The notes below the pieces were generated by a model, which saw only the letters and a program-made list of their open reading frames with translations, was not told the DNA's origin and did not search any database. A program made the translations under genes and the position numbers. This document shows positions 11,920 through 20,015 of a stretch of 64,000 nucleotides of DNA, piece by piece. The stretch spans positions 62,001-126,000 of the forward strand of contig NZ_AVCK01000012.1 of assembly GCF_000747155.1 (NCBI RefSeq). Direction: 5' to 3'. The stretch's first letter is position 1. Each line of letters opens with the position of its first letter. This stretch comes from Arenimonas metalli CF5-1 (GTDB taxonomy: Bacteria; Pseudomonadota; Gammaproteobacteria; Xanthomonadales; Xanthomonadaceae).

Positions 11920-12846
11920 ATGAGCCCCCTGTCCGCGCCGCCCGCCCGCCCCGCCGACCGCCTGGTCGTGGCCATCACCGCGCGGGCGCTGTTCGACCTC
12001 GAGGACAGCCACGCGCTGTTCCAGGCCAGCGGGCTCGAGGCCTACGCCGAGTTCCAGCGCAGTCGCGAGAAAGACGTGCTGGCGCCGGGCATCGCCTTCC
12101 CGCTGGTGCAGAAGCTGCTCGCGCTCAACGCCGGCGCGCCGCCCGAAGCGCCGCGGGTCGAAGTGGTGCTGCTCTCGCGCAATTCCTCCGACACCGGCCT
12201 GCGCATCTTCAATTCGATCCGGCACTACGGCCTCGGCATCGTCCGCGCCGTGTTCACCAGCGGCGCCGAGACCTGGCCCTACATCAAGCCCTTCGGCGCC
12301 CAGCTGTTCCTGTCGGCCAACCCTGCCTCGGTGCGCAGCGCGCTCGAGCACGGCTTCGCCGCCGCCACCATCCTGCCGGCCAAGGCCTACGAGCCCGCCC
12401 ACCCGCAGCTGCGCATCGCCTTCGACGGCGACGCGGTGATCTTCGGCGACGAGTCCGAGCGCGTGTCGCAGACCGAGGGCCTCGCGGCCTTCCACGACAA
12501 CGAATCCACTCGCGTGAACGAGCCACTTTCCGGCGGCCCCTTCCGCGGCTTCCTCGCCGCCCTGCACGAACTGCAGCTGGCCTTCCCGCCGGGCGAGGAC
12601 TCGCCGATCCGCACCGCGCTGGTCACCGCCCGCTCGGCTCCGGCCCACGAGCGCGTGATCCTGACCTTGCGCGAGTGGGGCGTGCGCCTGGACGAAGCGA
12701 TGTTCCTCGGCGGCCGCAACAAGGGCCCGTTCCTGCAGGCTTTCGGCGCCGACATCTTCTTCGACGATTCGCGCCACAACATCGAGAACGCCAGCCAGCA
12801 CGTGGCCACCGGGCATGTGCCGTTCGGCGTCACCAACGAGCCTTAG
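11920..12846 (+). CDS. 5'-nucleotidase (cytosolic NT5C1-like family)
   Basis: 308 residues. Belongs to the 5'-nucleotidase family related to eukaryotic cytosolic 5'-nucleotidase I, which dephosphorylates nucleoside monophosphates. Visible HAD-type elements are AITARALFDLEDS near the N-terminus, VVLLSRNSSDTGLRIFNSI at ~85, the aspartate pair FDGDAVIFGDESE in the middle, and the late FLGGRNKGPFLQAFGADIFFDDS block. No signal peptide. Starts three bases after nadK. Confidence 0.9.
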   Translation: MSPLSAPPARPADRLVVAITARALFDLEDSHALFQASGLEAYAEFQRSREKDVLAPGIAFPLVQKLLALNAGAPPEAPRVEVVLLSRNSSDTGLRIFNSIRHYGLGIVRAVFTSGAETWPYIKPFGAQLFLSANPASVRSALEHGFAAATILPAKAYEPAHPQLRIAFDGDAVIFGDESERVSQTEGLAAFHDNESTRVNEPLSGGPFRGFLAALHELQLAFPPGEDSPIRTALVTARSAPAHERVILTLREWGVRLDEAMFLGGRNKGPFLQAFGADIFFDDSRHNIENASQHVATGHVPFGVTNEP

Positions 12847-12863
12847 CCTTGGCCAGCGCCAAC

Positions 12864-13211
12864 ATGAGGACCCCTGATCAGGCCACGCTCCATGACTTTG
12901 ATCGCATCCTGACGAAGGTGGGCGAGCGACTCACTGAAGTCCAGCGCGAAATGCTGCGAACCCACATGAACGCTCCCGGGATGTCCATGACGGCGAGGGA
13001 AATGTCTTTGGTGATGGGTTGGCGCGATCGCGCCTCCAATGTTTACGGTCGTGTCGGGTCGCTGATTCGTGAGTACCTTGACGTCGCACCCAATGCGCAG
13101 GGAATTACCTGTTTTTGCACCTTCGGGGTGGATGAATCCACGGGCGAAATCACCTGGGTTCTGCGTCCGACATTCGCCGCGGCGCTTGCCAGGTGGAGCC
13201 GGTCGCCATGA
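12864..13211 (+). CDS. Small uncharacterised protein coupled to fosX
   Basis: 115 residues from ATG 12864. The body reads as a helical domain (TAREMSLVMGWRDRASNVYGRVGSLIREYL) followed by a short beta part ending ITWVLRPTFAAAL. The pattern resembles a small domain I have seen in front of HNH and other restriction-type proteins, with a YGRLG-like motif and a WV.RP ending, but there is no nuclease part here. Its stop overlaps the start of the fosX gene by ATGA (13208-13211), so the two are translationally coupled. GC content is lower than in the genes around it. A DNA-binding or stress role is a guess. Confidence 0.65.
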   Translation: MRTPDQATLHDFDRILTKVGERLTEVQREMLRTHMNAPGMSMTAREMSLVMGWRDRASNVYGRVGSLIREYLDVAPNAQGITCFCTFGVDESTGEITWVLRPTFAAALARWSRSP

Positions 13212-13621
13212 AGGGAATCAGCCACATCACGTTCATCGTCCGCGACTTGGAGCGGATGGCGACATTTCTCTGCGAGGGACTTGGCGCGCGCGAGGTCTAT
13301 GACAGCGCCGGCCGTGAGTTCTCGCTGTCGCGGGAAAAGTTTTTCCTGCTTGGCGGTACCTGGCTGGCGGCGATGGAAGGCGAGCCGCCGGCAGACCGTT
13401 CCTACCAGCACGTCGCCTTCGAAGTGGATGAGGCCGATCTTCCGGTGTACCAGGCCCGGCTGGAGGCGCTGGGCATCGACATCCGCCCGCCGCGGCCGCG
13501 CGTGGAGGGCGAGGGCCAGTCGCTCTATGTCCACGATTTCGACAACCATCTTTTCGAGCTGCACACCGGAACGCTGGCGCAGCGGCTTGCGCGCTACGGC
13601 GCCGCCGCGGCGACCGACTGA
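13208..13621 (+). CDS. fosX: FosX-type fosfomycin hydrolase (glyoxalase fold)
   Basis: 137 residues with the vicinal-oxygen-chelate fold. It follows the FosX pattern closely: HITFIVRDL at the start, FSLSREKFFL, YQHVAFEVDE, RPRVEGEGQSLYVHDFDNHLFELHTGTL and a RLARY end. The metal ligands (His6, the His of YQHVAFE, the Glu of HLFELH) are all present, and Glu43 sits at the position of the general base that marks FosX (water-adding) rather than FosA or FosB (thiol-adding) enzymes. Start ATG 13208 overlaps the preceding stop. Its tail overlaps the convergent MFS gene by 28 bases. Real resistance depends on expression; some family members act weakly. Confidence 0.85.
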   Translation: MKGISHITFIVRDLERMATFLCEGLGAREVYDSAGREFSLSREKFFLLGGTWLAAMEGEPPADRSYQHVAFEVDEADLPVYQARLEALGIDIRPPRPRVEGEGQSLYVHDFDNHLFELHTGTLAQRLARYGAAAATD

Positions 13622-14745
13622 CGCCTTAGCGCATAAAGCAGCCAGGCTAGGGCTGCCACCGCCGCACCGGCCAGGAACGCCAGCTCGCCGCCGCTGCGCT
13701 CCCACGCCACCGCCGCCAGCCCGGCGCCCAGCACGCCGCCGACGCCCTGGCTGAAGCCGAAGAACAGGCTCTGGCCGGCGCCGGCGCGGCGGCCGGGGAA
13801 GAAGTCGGCCATCAGGCGCATGCAGCAGGCGTAGAAGGTGGCGAAGCTGAGCGCGTGAGTGGCCTGGGCCAGCGCCATGATGGGCAGGGATTCGGCGTAC
13901 AGCGCGGTCACGATCCAGCGCAGCACGGTCACGGCCAGGCACACCATCAGCAAACGGCTGGCGCCGAAGCGGGCGATCAGCTTCGGCGCTTTCCAGAACA
14001 TGGCGATTTCGATCAGCACGCCAAGCGCCCACAGCCCACCCACCGTCGCGCCGCTGTGTCCGGCCGCCTGCAGGTGCAGGGTGTAGAACACATAGAAGGG
14101 CCCGAAGCTGGCCTGCATCAGCAGCGCCACCAGCAGGAAGCGGCGCACGCCGGGGCGCTTCCACAAATGGCCGGCGTCGGCGGCGGTGGGCGCGTGCTCG
14201 ACCTGGCGGTCGTGGCGATGGGGCCAGGCCGCGGCCAGCAGCAGCACGAACAGCGGCAGCGTCACCCACGCGAAATGCTCGGCGCCGACGCGATCAAGCA
14301 GCGCACCGTAAGTGCCGGCCACGATCAGGAAGCCGATCGAGCCCCACACGCGCAGCCGGCCGTAAAGGTCGGCGCGCGGGCCGAGTGCGGTGAGCGTCAT
14401 GGCTTCGAACTGCGGCATCACCGCGTTGTAGAACAGGCCGAAGACGGCCATCACCGCCAGCAGCGCCCAAGCGCTGCCGGTGAACAGGAAGGCGCTGAAG
14501 CAGAGCAGGGTGAGCCCGCAGCCGGCCACGAACCAGTTCCCCGGTTTGTCGCTGCGTGAAGTCAGCGCGGCCCACGCCGGCGGCGCCACGATACGCGTGC
14601 CGTACCACAGCCCGAGCATGCCGCCGACCACGTAGCCGCCATGTCCCAGCGCGTCCACCCATCGCCCCACGTAGGGCGTGTAGGCCCCCAGCGCGGCGTA
14701 GTAGCAGAAATAGAAGATCGAGAACCGACGAAGACTCGCGTCCAT
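13594..14745 (-). CDS. MFS transporter, HcaT/LacY-like
   Basis: 383 residues with twelve predicted membrane segments. The N-terminal pattern (RRFSIFYFCYYAALGAYTPYVGRW) and the RADLYGRLRVWGSIGFL motif in the loop after segment 4 match the MFS_1-like family that includes E. coli HcaT (3-phenylpropionate) and nucleoside/H+ symporters. The substrate is unknown. Convergent with fosX, overlapping its 3' end by 28 bases; a drug-export link with fosX is possible but not supported, since the genes are on opposite strands. Confidence 0.85.
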   Translation of the reverse strand: MDASLRRFSIFYFCYYAALGAYTPYVGRWVDALGHGGYVVGGMLGLWYGTRIVAPPAWAALTSRSDKPGNWFVAGCGLTLLCFSAFLFTGSAWALLAVMAVFGLFYNAVMPQFEAMTLTALGPRADLYGRLRVWGSIGFLIVAGTYGALLDRVGAEHFAWVTLPLFVLLLAAAWPHRHDRQVEHAPTAADAGHLWKRPGVRRFLLVALLMQASFGPFYVFYTLHLQAAGHSGATVGGLWALGVLIEIAMFWKAPKLIARFGASRLLMVCLAVTVLRWIVTALYAESLPIMALAQATHALSFATFYACCMRLMADFFPGRRAGAGQSLFFGFSQGVGGVLGAGLAAVAWERSGGELAFLAGAAVAALAWLLYALRRQSVAAAAP

Positions 14746-14758
14746 GCAGGGCGGCGCC

Positions 14759-14795
14759 AGGAAAGAAAACGGCCGGACCCTCGGGCCCGGCCGTC
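14759..14795 (-). terminator. Rho-independent terminator of the DUF4785/hydrolase pair
   Basis: A GC-rich stem (ACGGCCGG at 14769-14776 with CCGGCCGT at 14787-14794) which, read on the minus strand, is followed by GTTTTCTTTC. It therefore ends leftward transcription from the DUF4785 gene, before the MFS gene start at 14745. Confidence 0.75.
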
Positions 14796-14824
14796 ATCAT
14801 CGCCGCTTTCGCGCAGGCGCGGAA

Positions 14825-16084
14825 CTAGCGGATGCTGGTTTCCCGGCCCGCCGTGCCGCGACCCGGTGCCGCCGCGTCCCGCGGGCGGACGGCGCGCGGG
14901 GTGGGCGTGGCGCCCGCGCCGCGCACGGCCAGTTCGCGGGTTTCCAGCGTGCCCATCCGGGCCTGGTCCTTGAGCTCGACGAAGCGCAGCTCGTAGGGCG
15001 CCCCGAACCCGCTGGGCACGTTGCCGCGGCCGAAGGCCAGCGACAGCTGGCGTGCGCCCGGCTCGAACCAGTTCGCCGCGTGGGCCTGCGCCACCGGCCG
15101 CGCGACGCCGTCGGCGCCGGTCGCGAACAGCGTGCCGCGCAGCTCGTAGCGACCCGCCGCGGCTACCTGTACCGGCAGCTCGAAGCGCACCGCCGCCGCG
15201 TCGAAGCGATAGCCGCCGCCCAGGCGTGCCGTCGGCCGCGTCACTTCCACCGCGGTGCGGGCATCGCGCTGGATGCTGGCGCCCTGGTCGAAGCTGGCGG
15301 ACGAGAGGTGTACCTCCCACAGGCCGGGCGTGGTGCCGGCCTCGTCGGGCACCTGGATCTGCGCCTTGCCGTTGCGGAAGGCGAGGTCGTAGCTGCGTCC
15401 CGACGGCGAGATGAGCGAGCCGCCTACTTCGCCACCGGCCATTTTCGACGTGCCGTTCGCCAGGTCGGCCGATACCTCGAGGGTGTCGCCCGCCAGCACA
15501 CTGCGACGACCAGCCTGGGCCTTGAGCACGTACTCGCTGTTGGGCTCGAACACGTGCACGAGGTAGCGGCCCTTGGCCTCGGCCAGCTGCACCTGGAAGC
15601 GGCCCTTGCCCTGCTCGGGGGCGAGCTGGACGATGGCGGAGCCGTCCGGCACCTCCATGCCCGCGGCCTTGAGCTGGGCGGCATTGGCGCGGCGCGCGAA
15701 CGTCTCCGGCTCGGCGATGGCCTTGCCGTTGCGCAGCATGCGCAGCTGGCCCGGCTCCACCGCGTCGCTACCGGCGGCGGGGCTGACGCGGATGAGCGCG
15801 CCCGGGGCGGTCGTGTCGATGCTCAGGCCGGCCTGCATTTCGCTGGCTTCCGCGAGGGCCCAGTACTCGCGGCTCTCGGCCACGAAGGGCGCGGGCGCCT
15901 CGAGCTCGGCCCACGGGTCCAGCGCCCAGGCGAAGGCCACCGGCTTGCGCTCGAACTCACCGGCCGGCGCGGGCGCCGACACGAGGCGCGACGGCGCCTG
16001 GTCGCGGCTGCCCGGCGGCAGCAGGTTCGCGGCCTGGGCCGACAGGGAAAGGGACATCAGGCAAAACAACAGGGTCTTCTTCAT
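14825..16084 (-). CDS. Secreted DUF4785-type protein
   Basis: 419 residues with a classical signal peptide (MKKTLLFCLMSLSLSAQA, cleavage after about residue 18). The mature part is beta-rich, with repeated Ig-like signatures (YLVHVFEPNSEYVLKAQAGRR, the LAGDTLEVSADL segment, RYELRGTLFA) and matches the layout of DUF4785 proteins exported by Legionella and xanthomonads. Function unknown. The last 30 residues are low-complexity, rich in Arg, Pro and Ala. It starts three bases after the stop of the secreted hydrolase upstream, so the two exported proteins are almost certainly one operon, closed by the terminator at 14759-14795. Confidence 0.8.
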   Translation of the reverse strand: MKKTLLFCLMSLSLSAQAANLLPPGSRDQAPSRLVSAPAPAGEFERKPVAFAWALDPWAELEAPAPFVAESREYWALAEASEMQAGLSIDTTAPGALIRVSPAAGSDAVEPGQLRMLRNGKAIAEPETFARRANAAQLKAAGMEVPDGSAIVQLAPEQGKGRFQVQLAEAKGRYLVHVFEPNSEYVLKAQAGRRSVLAGDTLEVSADLANGTSKMAGGEVGGSLISPSGRSYDLAFRNGKAQIQVPDEAGTTPGLWEVHLSSASFDQGASIQRDARTAVEVTRPTARLGGGYRFDAAAVRFELPVQVAAAGRYELRGTLFATGADGVARPVAQAHAANWFEPGARQLSLAFGRGNVPSGFGAPYELRFVELKDQARMGTLETRELAVRGAGATPTPRAVRPRDAAAPGRGTAGRETSIR

Positions 16085-16087
16085 GGC

Positions 16088-16942
16088 TCAGGACCTCATG
16101 TCGCTGCGCAGGATGGTGTCGAGGCCAAAGCACGCGCGGCGGCTCTGGTTGTGCGACAGCGGCTCGGACCCGGCCATGCGGCTCTTGTCCTGGAACCACA
16201 CGTAGCCCGCTGCCGACTGGCTGGAGCAATTGAGGAAACCGTCGGAGCAGGAGTTCAGCCAGTTCTGCGTGGTCTCCAGGCCCACGTTCTCGGCGTAGCC
16301 GCCGCAGTAGCTGTCGCCATCCCAGATCGCCGAGTCCACGTCCGTGCCCACCACGCTGCGGAAGGTCTTGGGCAGGGCGGGGCGGCCGGCGGTGCCCAGC
16401 AGCCAGTTGGCGTTGTAGCTCGCCATCCAGCTGGTCTGCTGCATGCGCACGGCGTCGTTCTTGTAGCCCAGCAGCCAGCCCAGCGCGCTCTCGAACACAT
16501 TGCCGGCGATCACCGCATCGGCCAGCGGCGTGCCGGCGGAAGAGGGCGCCAGCGCGTTCACGCGCACGGTCTTGGCGATGATGTTCGGGTAGCGGCTGTC
16601 CCAGGTCGGGTTCGACAGGATCCAGCGCATCACGTTGCCGCCGTTGCTGTGCGTGATCACGATCAGGCGGGTGATGCCGCGGTTGTTGATGAAGGTGGTC
16701 AGCTGGCCGGCCAGGCAACCCGCGGCCGCGCTGTCCCACATGTACTTCTCGAAGTCGCAGTTGATGACGACGTAGTTGTTCGGATCGACCAGCCCGCCGC
16801 GCACGTTGTTGATGAAGGGCGACTGCCAGTAGTCAGCGGCGGCGTTGGTCTGCTTGCCGGTGCCGTGGACGAAGGCGACGCCGGTATTGGCCTCGCACAG
16901 GCTTGAAGCGGCCGCCAAAGCAGCCAAGAGTAGATAGCGCAC
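16088..16942 (-). CDS. Secreted alpha/beta hydrolase (lipase-like)
   Basis: 284 residues from GTG 16942, chosen because a strong GGGGAGGG Shine-Dalgarno precedes it and a signal peptide follows directly (VRYLLLAALAAASSLCEA). The mature protein opens with VAFVHGTGKQ, the oxyanion-side HG motif of alpha/beta hydrolases, and carries the nucleophile elbow THSNGGNV, with several Cys likely in disulfides (CSDGFLNCSS). A catalytic His near GSEPLSHNQS is plausible. It resembles secreted lipases or esterases; the substrate is unknown. Co-transcribed with the DUF4785 protein. Confidence 0.8.
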   Translation of the reverse strand: MRYLLLAALAAASSLCEANTGVAFVHGTGKQTNAAADYWQSPFINNVRGGLVDPNNYVVINCDFEKYMWDSAAAGCLAGQLTTFINNRGITRLIVITHSNGGNVMRWILSNPTWDSRYPNIIAKTVRVNALAPSSAGTPLADAVIAGNVFESALGWLLGYKNDAVRMQQTSWMASYNANWLLGTAGRPALPKTFRSVVGTDVDSAIWDGDSYCGGYAENVGLETTQNWLNSCSDGFLNCSSQSAAGYVWFQDKSRMAGSEPLSHNQSRRACFGLDTILRSDMRS

Positions 16943-17111
16943 GATCCCTCCCCAGGAACTCGATGCGAAACGCGATTCCCCCTTCCCTGGGTGGCCACGT
17001 CCGGTTGAACCGGCGCTCCCCTGCGCCGGCGTATGGACACCGACCATGCCCGCCGCAAAACGTGAAGGTCAACACATTTCGATGCTGCAACGCGTCAGTA
17101 CGCCCCGCATC

Positions 17112-17140
17112 CTGTGGGAGGGACTTCAGTCCCGAAGCTT
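17112..17140 (+). repeat. Half copy of the TGTGGGAGGG palindrome, copy 2
   Basis: Contains the half-site GTGGGAGGGACTTCAGTCCC followed by GAAGCTT, as in the left arms of the other copies. No matching right arm is found downstream, so the palindrome is incomplete here. Confidence 0.75.
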
Positions 17141-17169
17141 CTGATCGAGCCGGGATCGATCATCGCGAA

Positions 17170-17285
17170 AGTCCGCCGCACACGAGGCCCCTTTCCCGGG
17201 GACGCCGTGAACCCGTCCATGGGGGCTTATCGAAAACGTCCATGTTTTCGATACCCCGGGAAAGGGGCCTCGCGTGCGGCGGACT
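17170..17285. repeat. Nested intergenic palindrome with 32-bp arms
   Basis: Left arm 17170-17201 and right arm 17254-17285 are inverted copies, 32 bases with one mismatch, containing GAGGCCCCTTTCCCGGGG. Inside is a second hairpin, TATCGAAAAC paired with GTTTTCGATA around GTCCAT. The inner GACGCCGTGAACCCGTCCAT sequence is of a kind dispersed widely between xanthomonad genes. It could be a non-autonomous mobile repeat or a structured RNA. Confidence 0.8.
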
Positions 17286-17669
17286 GCGGACTAGCCGGGC
17301 CGGGATGTCGATCCGAATACATCATCGCTTCGCGCCGGCGGGTATCGGGAAAAAGTCTCGTGACGACCGTTTAAGGAAAGTGCTTTTATGGCCGCGTGGT
17401 CGAGTTGGCAGCTGTTGTGCGGTGACCGCCTTCGACCCGAAGCGGAAAACTGGGTGCCCATCAAGCGCAGCCAGAGACGCGCTGAGCGCGGAAGGAGAGC
17501 AGGAGTGGTGTCCGGGCTTGCCCGGTTTGTTTGCCGGGCAAACTCTGCCTAAACTCCAAAACAACTGTCGGGTCATTGGCTACGAGCACGCAGTGCCACT
17601 GGATGAATAACCGGACCTTAGCGTCCGTACATAGGGTTGTCAGGCCGCGCGATACGTTTTTGGGGATCC

Positions 17670-18302
17670 ATGGACAGAGCACAACTCACTCGACGGCTTC
17701 TGGTCGCATCCATTCTGTACGTCATCGGCTTCTATTTTATCGGTAGCGCGATAAAGCCGGGATATTCACAGATATCCAACTTCGTGAGCGAATACAACGC
17801 AACGGGGACTGCCTGGGCAAGAACACTCACTTACGCAGGCTTCGTTGCCACTTCCGCTCTCTTGTCGGCTTACCTGGTCTCCGCCTCGGCCATCGTTCAA
17901 GTGTCTGGCATCAGCCGTTTGGGCTTCTGGCTGTTGTGGTCACTTCCTGCGTCATTCTTTCTTGCTCTATTTGCTCCTTGCGATGCTGGTTGTCCGATAG
18001 AGGGTTCAACCAGCCAAAGCATGCATAACTTGTACGCTATCGTGACTTATTTCGGCATGGGTATCGGCATTGCTTTTGTCTCCCTAGCCCCGAAATTCAG
18101 CGCGTTCGCGTTCCGACGGGTCTTTATGCTTTTGGTCGGTATCGCCTTTCCAGTCGTGTTTTTGATGATGTTCCAGCCGGATCTCGCGCCATGGCGAGGC
18201 CTGCTACAGCGCTCGCTGGATGTTGCTTTGGCGGTCTCCCTGATCCTGATGACCTGGACACTCGTCCCGTCCGACCATCACGCGCGCAAGGCGGCGGCCT
18301 AG
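17670..18302 (+). CDS. DUF998-type integral membrane protein
   Basis: 210 residues from ATG 17670, with about six membrane segments (ASILYVIGFYFIG, LTYAGFVATSALLSAYLV, FWLLWSLPASFFLALF, and three more). The pattern YSQISNFVSEYNATGTAWA after the first segment and FAPCDAGCP with a Cys pair in the third loop are typical of DUF998 membrane proteins, whose role is not established. GC content and codon choice are clearly lower than in the core genes nearby, and it sits between intergenic palindromes and an insertion sequence, which suggests recent acquisition. Confidence 0.78.
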   Translation: MDRAQLTRRLLVASILYVIGFYFIGSAIKPGYSQISNFVSEYNATGTAWARTLTYAGFVATSALLSAYLVSASAIVQVSGISRLGFWLLWSLPASFFLALFAPCDAGCPIEGSTSQSMHNLYAIVTYFGMGIGIAFVSLAPKFSAFAFRRVFMLLVGIAFPVVFLMMFQPDLAPWRGLLQRSLDVALAVSLILMTWTLVPSDHHARKAAA

Positions 18303-18369
18303 CCTTTCGTCCAAGCCGATGCCACTCAGTGGCACCGCACTGCGCAGGGGTCATCTGGTGTGAGGAGGG

Positions 18370-19956
18370 TGTCCGCTTCTGGCCTATTCCGTTGAAAAAC
18401 TCGCTTTCTGGCGGGCGGCTGGGTCCGGCGGTTCGGCCGGATCGATGATTATTTGACCAAGGGCGACGGGAAAATGGGCGCGCAAGCGCCCTTTGTCCTC
18501 AAAGGGTCGTTGCCATTGCCGCTTCGGGGCTTTTCGGCATCAACCACGCTGCCATTCTTCGTAAATTCTGTGCGGTTGCCGCCAATAGGAACTCATCTCG
18601 GGCACTTTTCAGGCCGCGTAGCCGCAACCTGTCTAATCGCAAAATGCGTTTGAGGTGCGCGAACAGCATCTCGACCTTCTTCCGATGTCGCCGTGACTGG
18701 GCATATCTCTTCGTCGTCGACAACTGGCGCGCCACGTCCCGTGCGGCCTCGTTCACCTGGCGGGCGATCCTTCGATGCGTCGTGTTGGGGCAGCACCGCG
18801 GTTTCAGCTCGCAGCCTGCGCAGTCGTGAAGGTTGCTGCGATAGATCAGCGTGTTGTCGGCGGTTGGCTTGCCGCTCGATAGCAGTGGCTTGCCCTGGGG
18901 GCAGCGGTACTCGTTCGCGTCCGCGTCCCAGCGGAAGTCGGACCGCCCGAGCGACCCATCCTTTCGCTCGGCTTTGTCCCAGACCGGCACGTGGGGCTCG
19001 ATGCCCTTCTCATCCACCATCCAGCCCAGCATTTCCGAAGTGCCGTAGGCGGTGTCGCCGATGAGCCGGGTCGGCTTGAGATCGAAGCGCTGCTCGACCC
19101 GATCGACCATGGTCCGTGTTGCTTCGACCTCGTCGGTCTTATACGCAGGCGTGGCCTCCACATCGACGATGACACCCGCCTTTACATCGATCAGGTAGTT
19201 GGTCGAATAGGCGTAGAAGGCCGGGCCGCCGGGCGCGGCGGTCCACTGCGCCGCCGGGTCGGTCAGCGACACATTCTTGGGTGGGGTACGCGGCGCCTCG
19301 GCGTCGTCCAGCGCCTGCAGATACTCGCGGATCGGGCGCGTGAGCGGCATCTCCCGGTCCCAGGCGGCGTCAACACCCGGCACGCCCTTCTGTCGGTTGG
19401 CATCTGCCTTGATGACGCTGGCGTCGATCGCGAAGCCCTCGCCGCCGACCAGGCCTTCAGCCAGGCAGCGCTCAAGCACCTTCTCGAACACGAAGCGCAG
19501 GGTGTCGTTGTCCCGGAAGCGGCCGTGGCGGTTCTTGGAGAACGTCGAGTGATCCGGCACGGCATCTTCCAGGCCGAGCCGGCAGAACCAGCGGTACGCC
19601 AGGTTCAAGTGGACCTCTTCGCACAGCCGCCGCTCCGAGCGGATGCCAAAGCAGTAGCCGACGATCAGCATTCGGATCAGCAGGGCCGGATCAATCGACG
19701 GGCGGCCGGTGTGGCTGTAGTGCGGGGCCAGATGCTGGTGCAGCTCACCCAGGTCCAGGAAGCGGTCGATGCCGCGGAGCATGTGGCTGGCCGGGACGTG
19801 GTCTTCGAGGTTGAAGGCGTAGAACAGGGGCGCTTGCCCGGCTTCCTGACGTCCCATCATCGCTGCGATTTCCGCTGGATCGATGGGAAGTTAGTGGACC
19901 AGCTTCAGCCGGTCGATTCAACCGAGTTTTTCAACGGAATAGGCCGGAAGCGGACT
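18370..19956 (-). mobile_element. Complete IS1182-family insertion sequence
   Basis: About 1587 bp bounded by terminal inverted repeats of ~33 bases with one mismatch (GTCCGCTTCTGGCC and onward at 18371-18403; its inverse at 19923-19955, including the shared CCTATTCCGTTGAAAAACTC). It contains one transposase gene with intact catalytic residues. I see no direct target duplication outside the repeats, so the exact outer ends are uncertain by a base or two. It inserted between the DUF998 gene and the 3' end of the exonuclease I/DUF2461 genes, damaging neither. Confidence 0.88.
18499..19860 (-). CDS. IS1182-family transposase
   Basis: 453 residues, full length for the family. The N-terminal DUF772-type DNA-binding region (SIDPALLIRMLIVGYCFGIRSERRLCEEV) leads into the DDE domain: first Asp in FAIDASVIKADANR, second in LIGDTAYGTSEML, Glu in VEMLFAHLKRILRLDRLRLRG near the C-terminus. 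A Cys cluster (CAGCELKPRCC) lies between the last two. No frameshift or stop is seen, so the element may be active. Start is ATG 19860, or the adjacent ATG three bases later. Confidence 0.92.
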   Translation of the reverse strand: MMGRQEAGQAPLFYAFNLEDHVPASHMLRGIDRFLDLGELHQHLAPHYSHTGRPSIDPALLIRMLIVGYCFGIRSERRLCEEVHLNLAYRWFCRLGLEDAVPDHSTFSKNRHGRFRDNDTLRFVFEKVLERCLAEGLVGGEGFAIDASVIKADANRQKGVPGVDAAWDREMPLTRPIREYLQALDDAEAPRTPPKNVSLTDPAAQWTAAPGGPAFYAYSTNYLIDVKAGVIVDVEATPAYKTDEVEATRTMVDRVEQRFDLKPTRLIGDTAYGTSEMLGWMVDEKGIEPHVPVWDKAERKDGSLGRSDFRWDADANEYRCPQGKPLLSSGKPTADNTLIYRSNLHDCAGCELKPRCCPNTTHRRIARQVNEAARDVARQLSTTKRYAQSRRHRKKVEMLFAHLKRILRLDRLRLRGLKSARDEFLLAATAQNLRRMAAWLMPKSPEAAMATTL

Positions 19957-20015
19957 TCGAGATTTTCATTGATGTCGCGTTGCTGGGCGGGCCCCTTGGG
20001 GCCAGCTGTCGTGGC

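Larger units (their letters stand above)
16943..17669. other. 727-bp intergenic stretch: palindromes, no convincing gene
   Basis: Holds the upstream region of the secreted hydrolase gene (minus strand), a small hairpin at 17010-17029, a half copy of the TGTGGGAGGG repeat (17112-17140) and a long nested palindrome (17170-17285). A stretch at 17320-17580 could be coding only on the minus strand (84 residues, Ser/Pro/Arg-rich); it looks like a dispersed repeat rather than a gene. A short inverted repeat (TTGCCCGG at 17519 with CCGGGCAA at 17535) follows. No tRNA is supported. Confidence 0.6.

Noticed and set aside
17390-17460. tRNA-like sequence (GGCCGCGTGGTCGAGTTGGC, then CCTTCGACCC)
   Set aside because: The D-loop-like part is suggestive, but there is no matching acceptor stem, anticodon stem or CCA end, so it is not a tRNA gene.
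17322-17576. 84-residue minus-strand open frame in the intergenic stretch
   Set aside because: Ser/Pro/Arg-rich with no Shine-Dalgarno or family; it resembles dispersed repeat sequence rather than a gene.
18370-19956. IS insertion as a disruption of a neighbouring gene
   Set aside because: Both flanks end in intergenic DNA; the DUF998 and DUF2461 genes have intact stops outside the terminal repeats.
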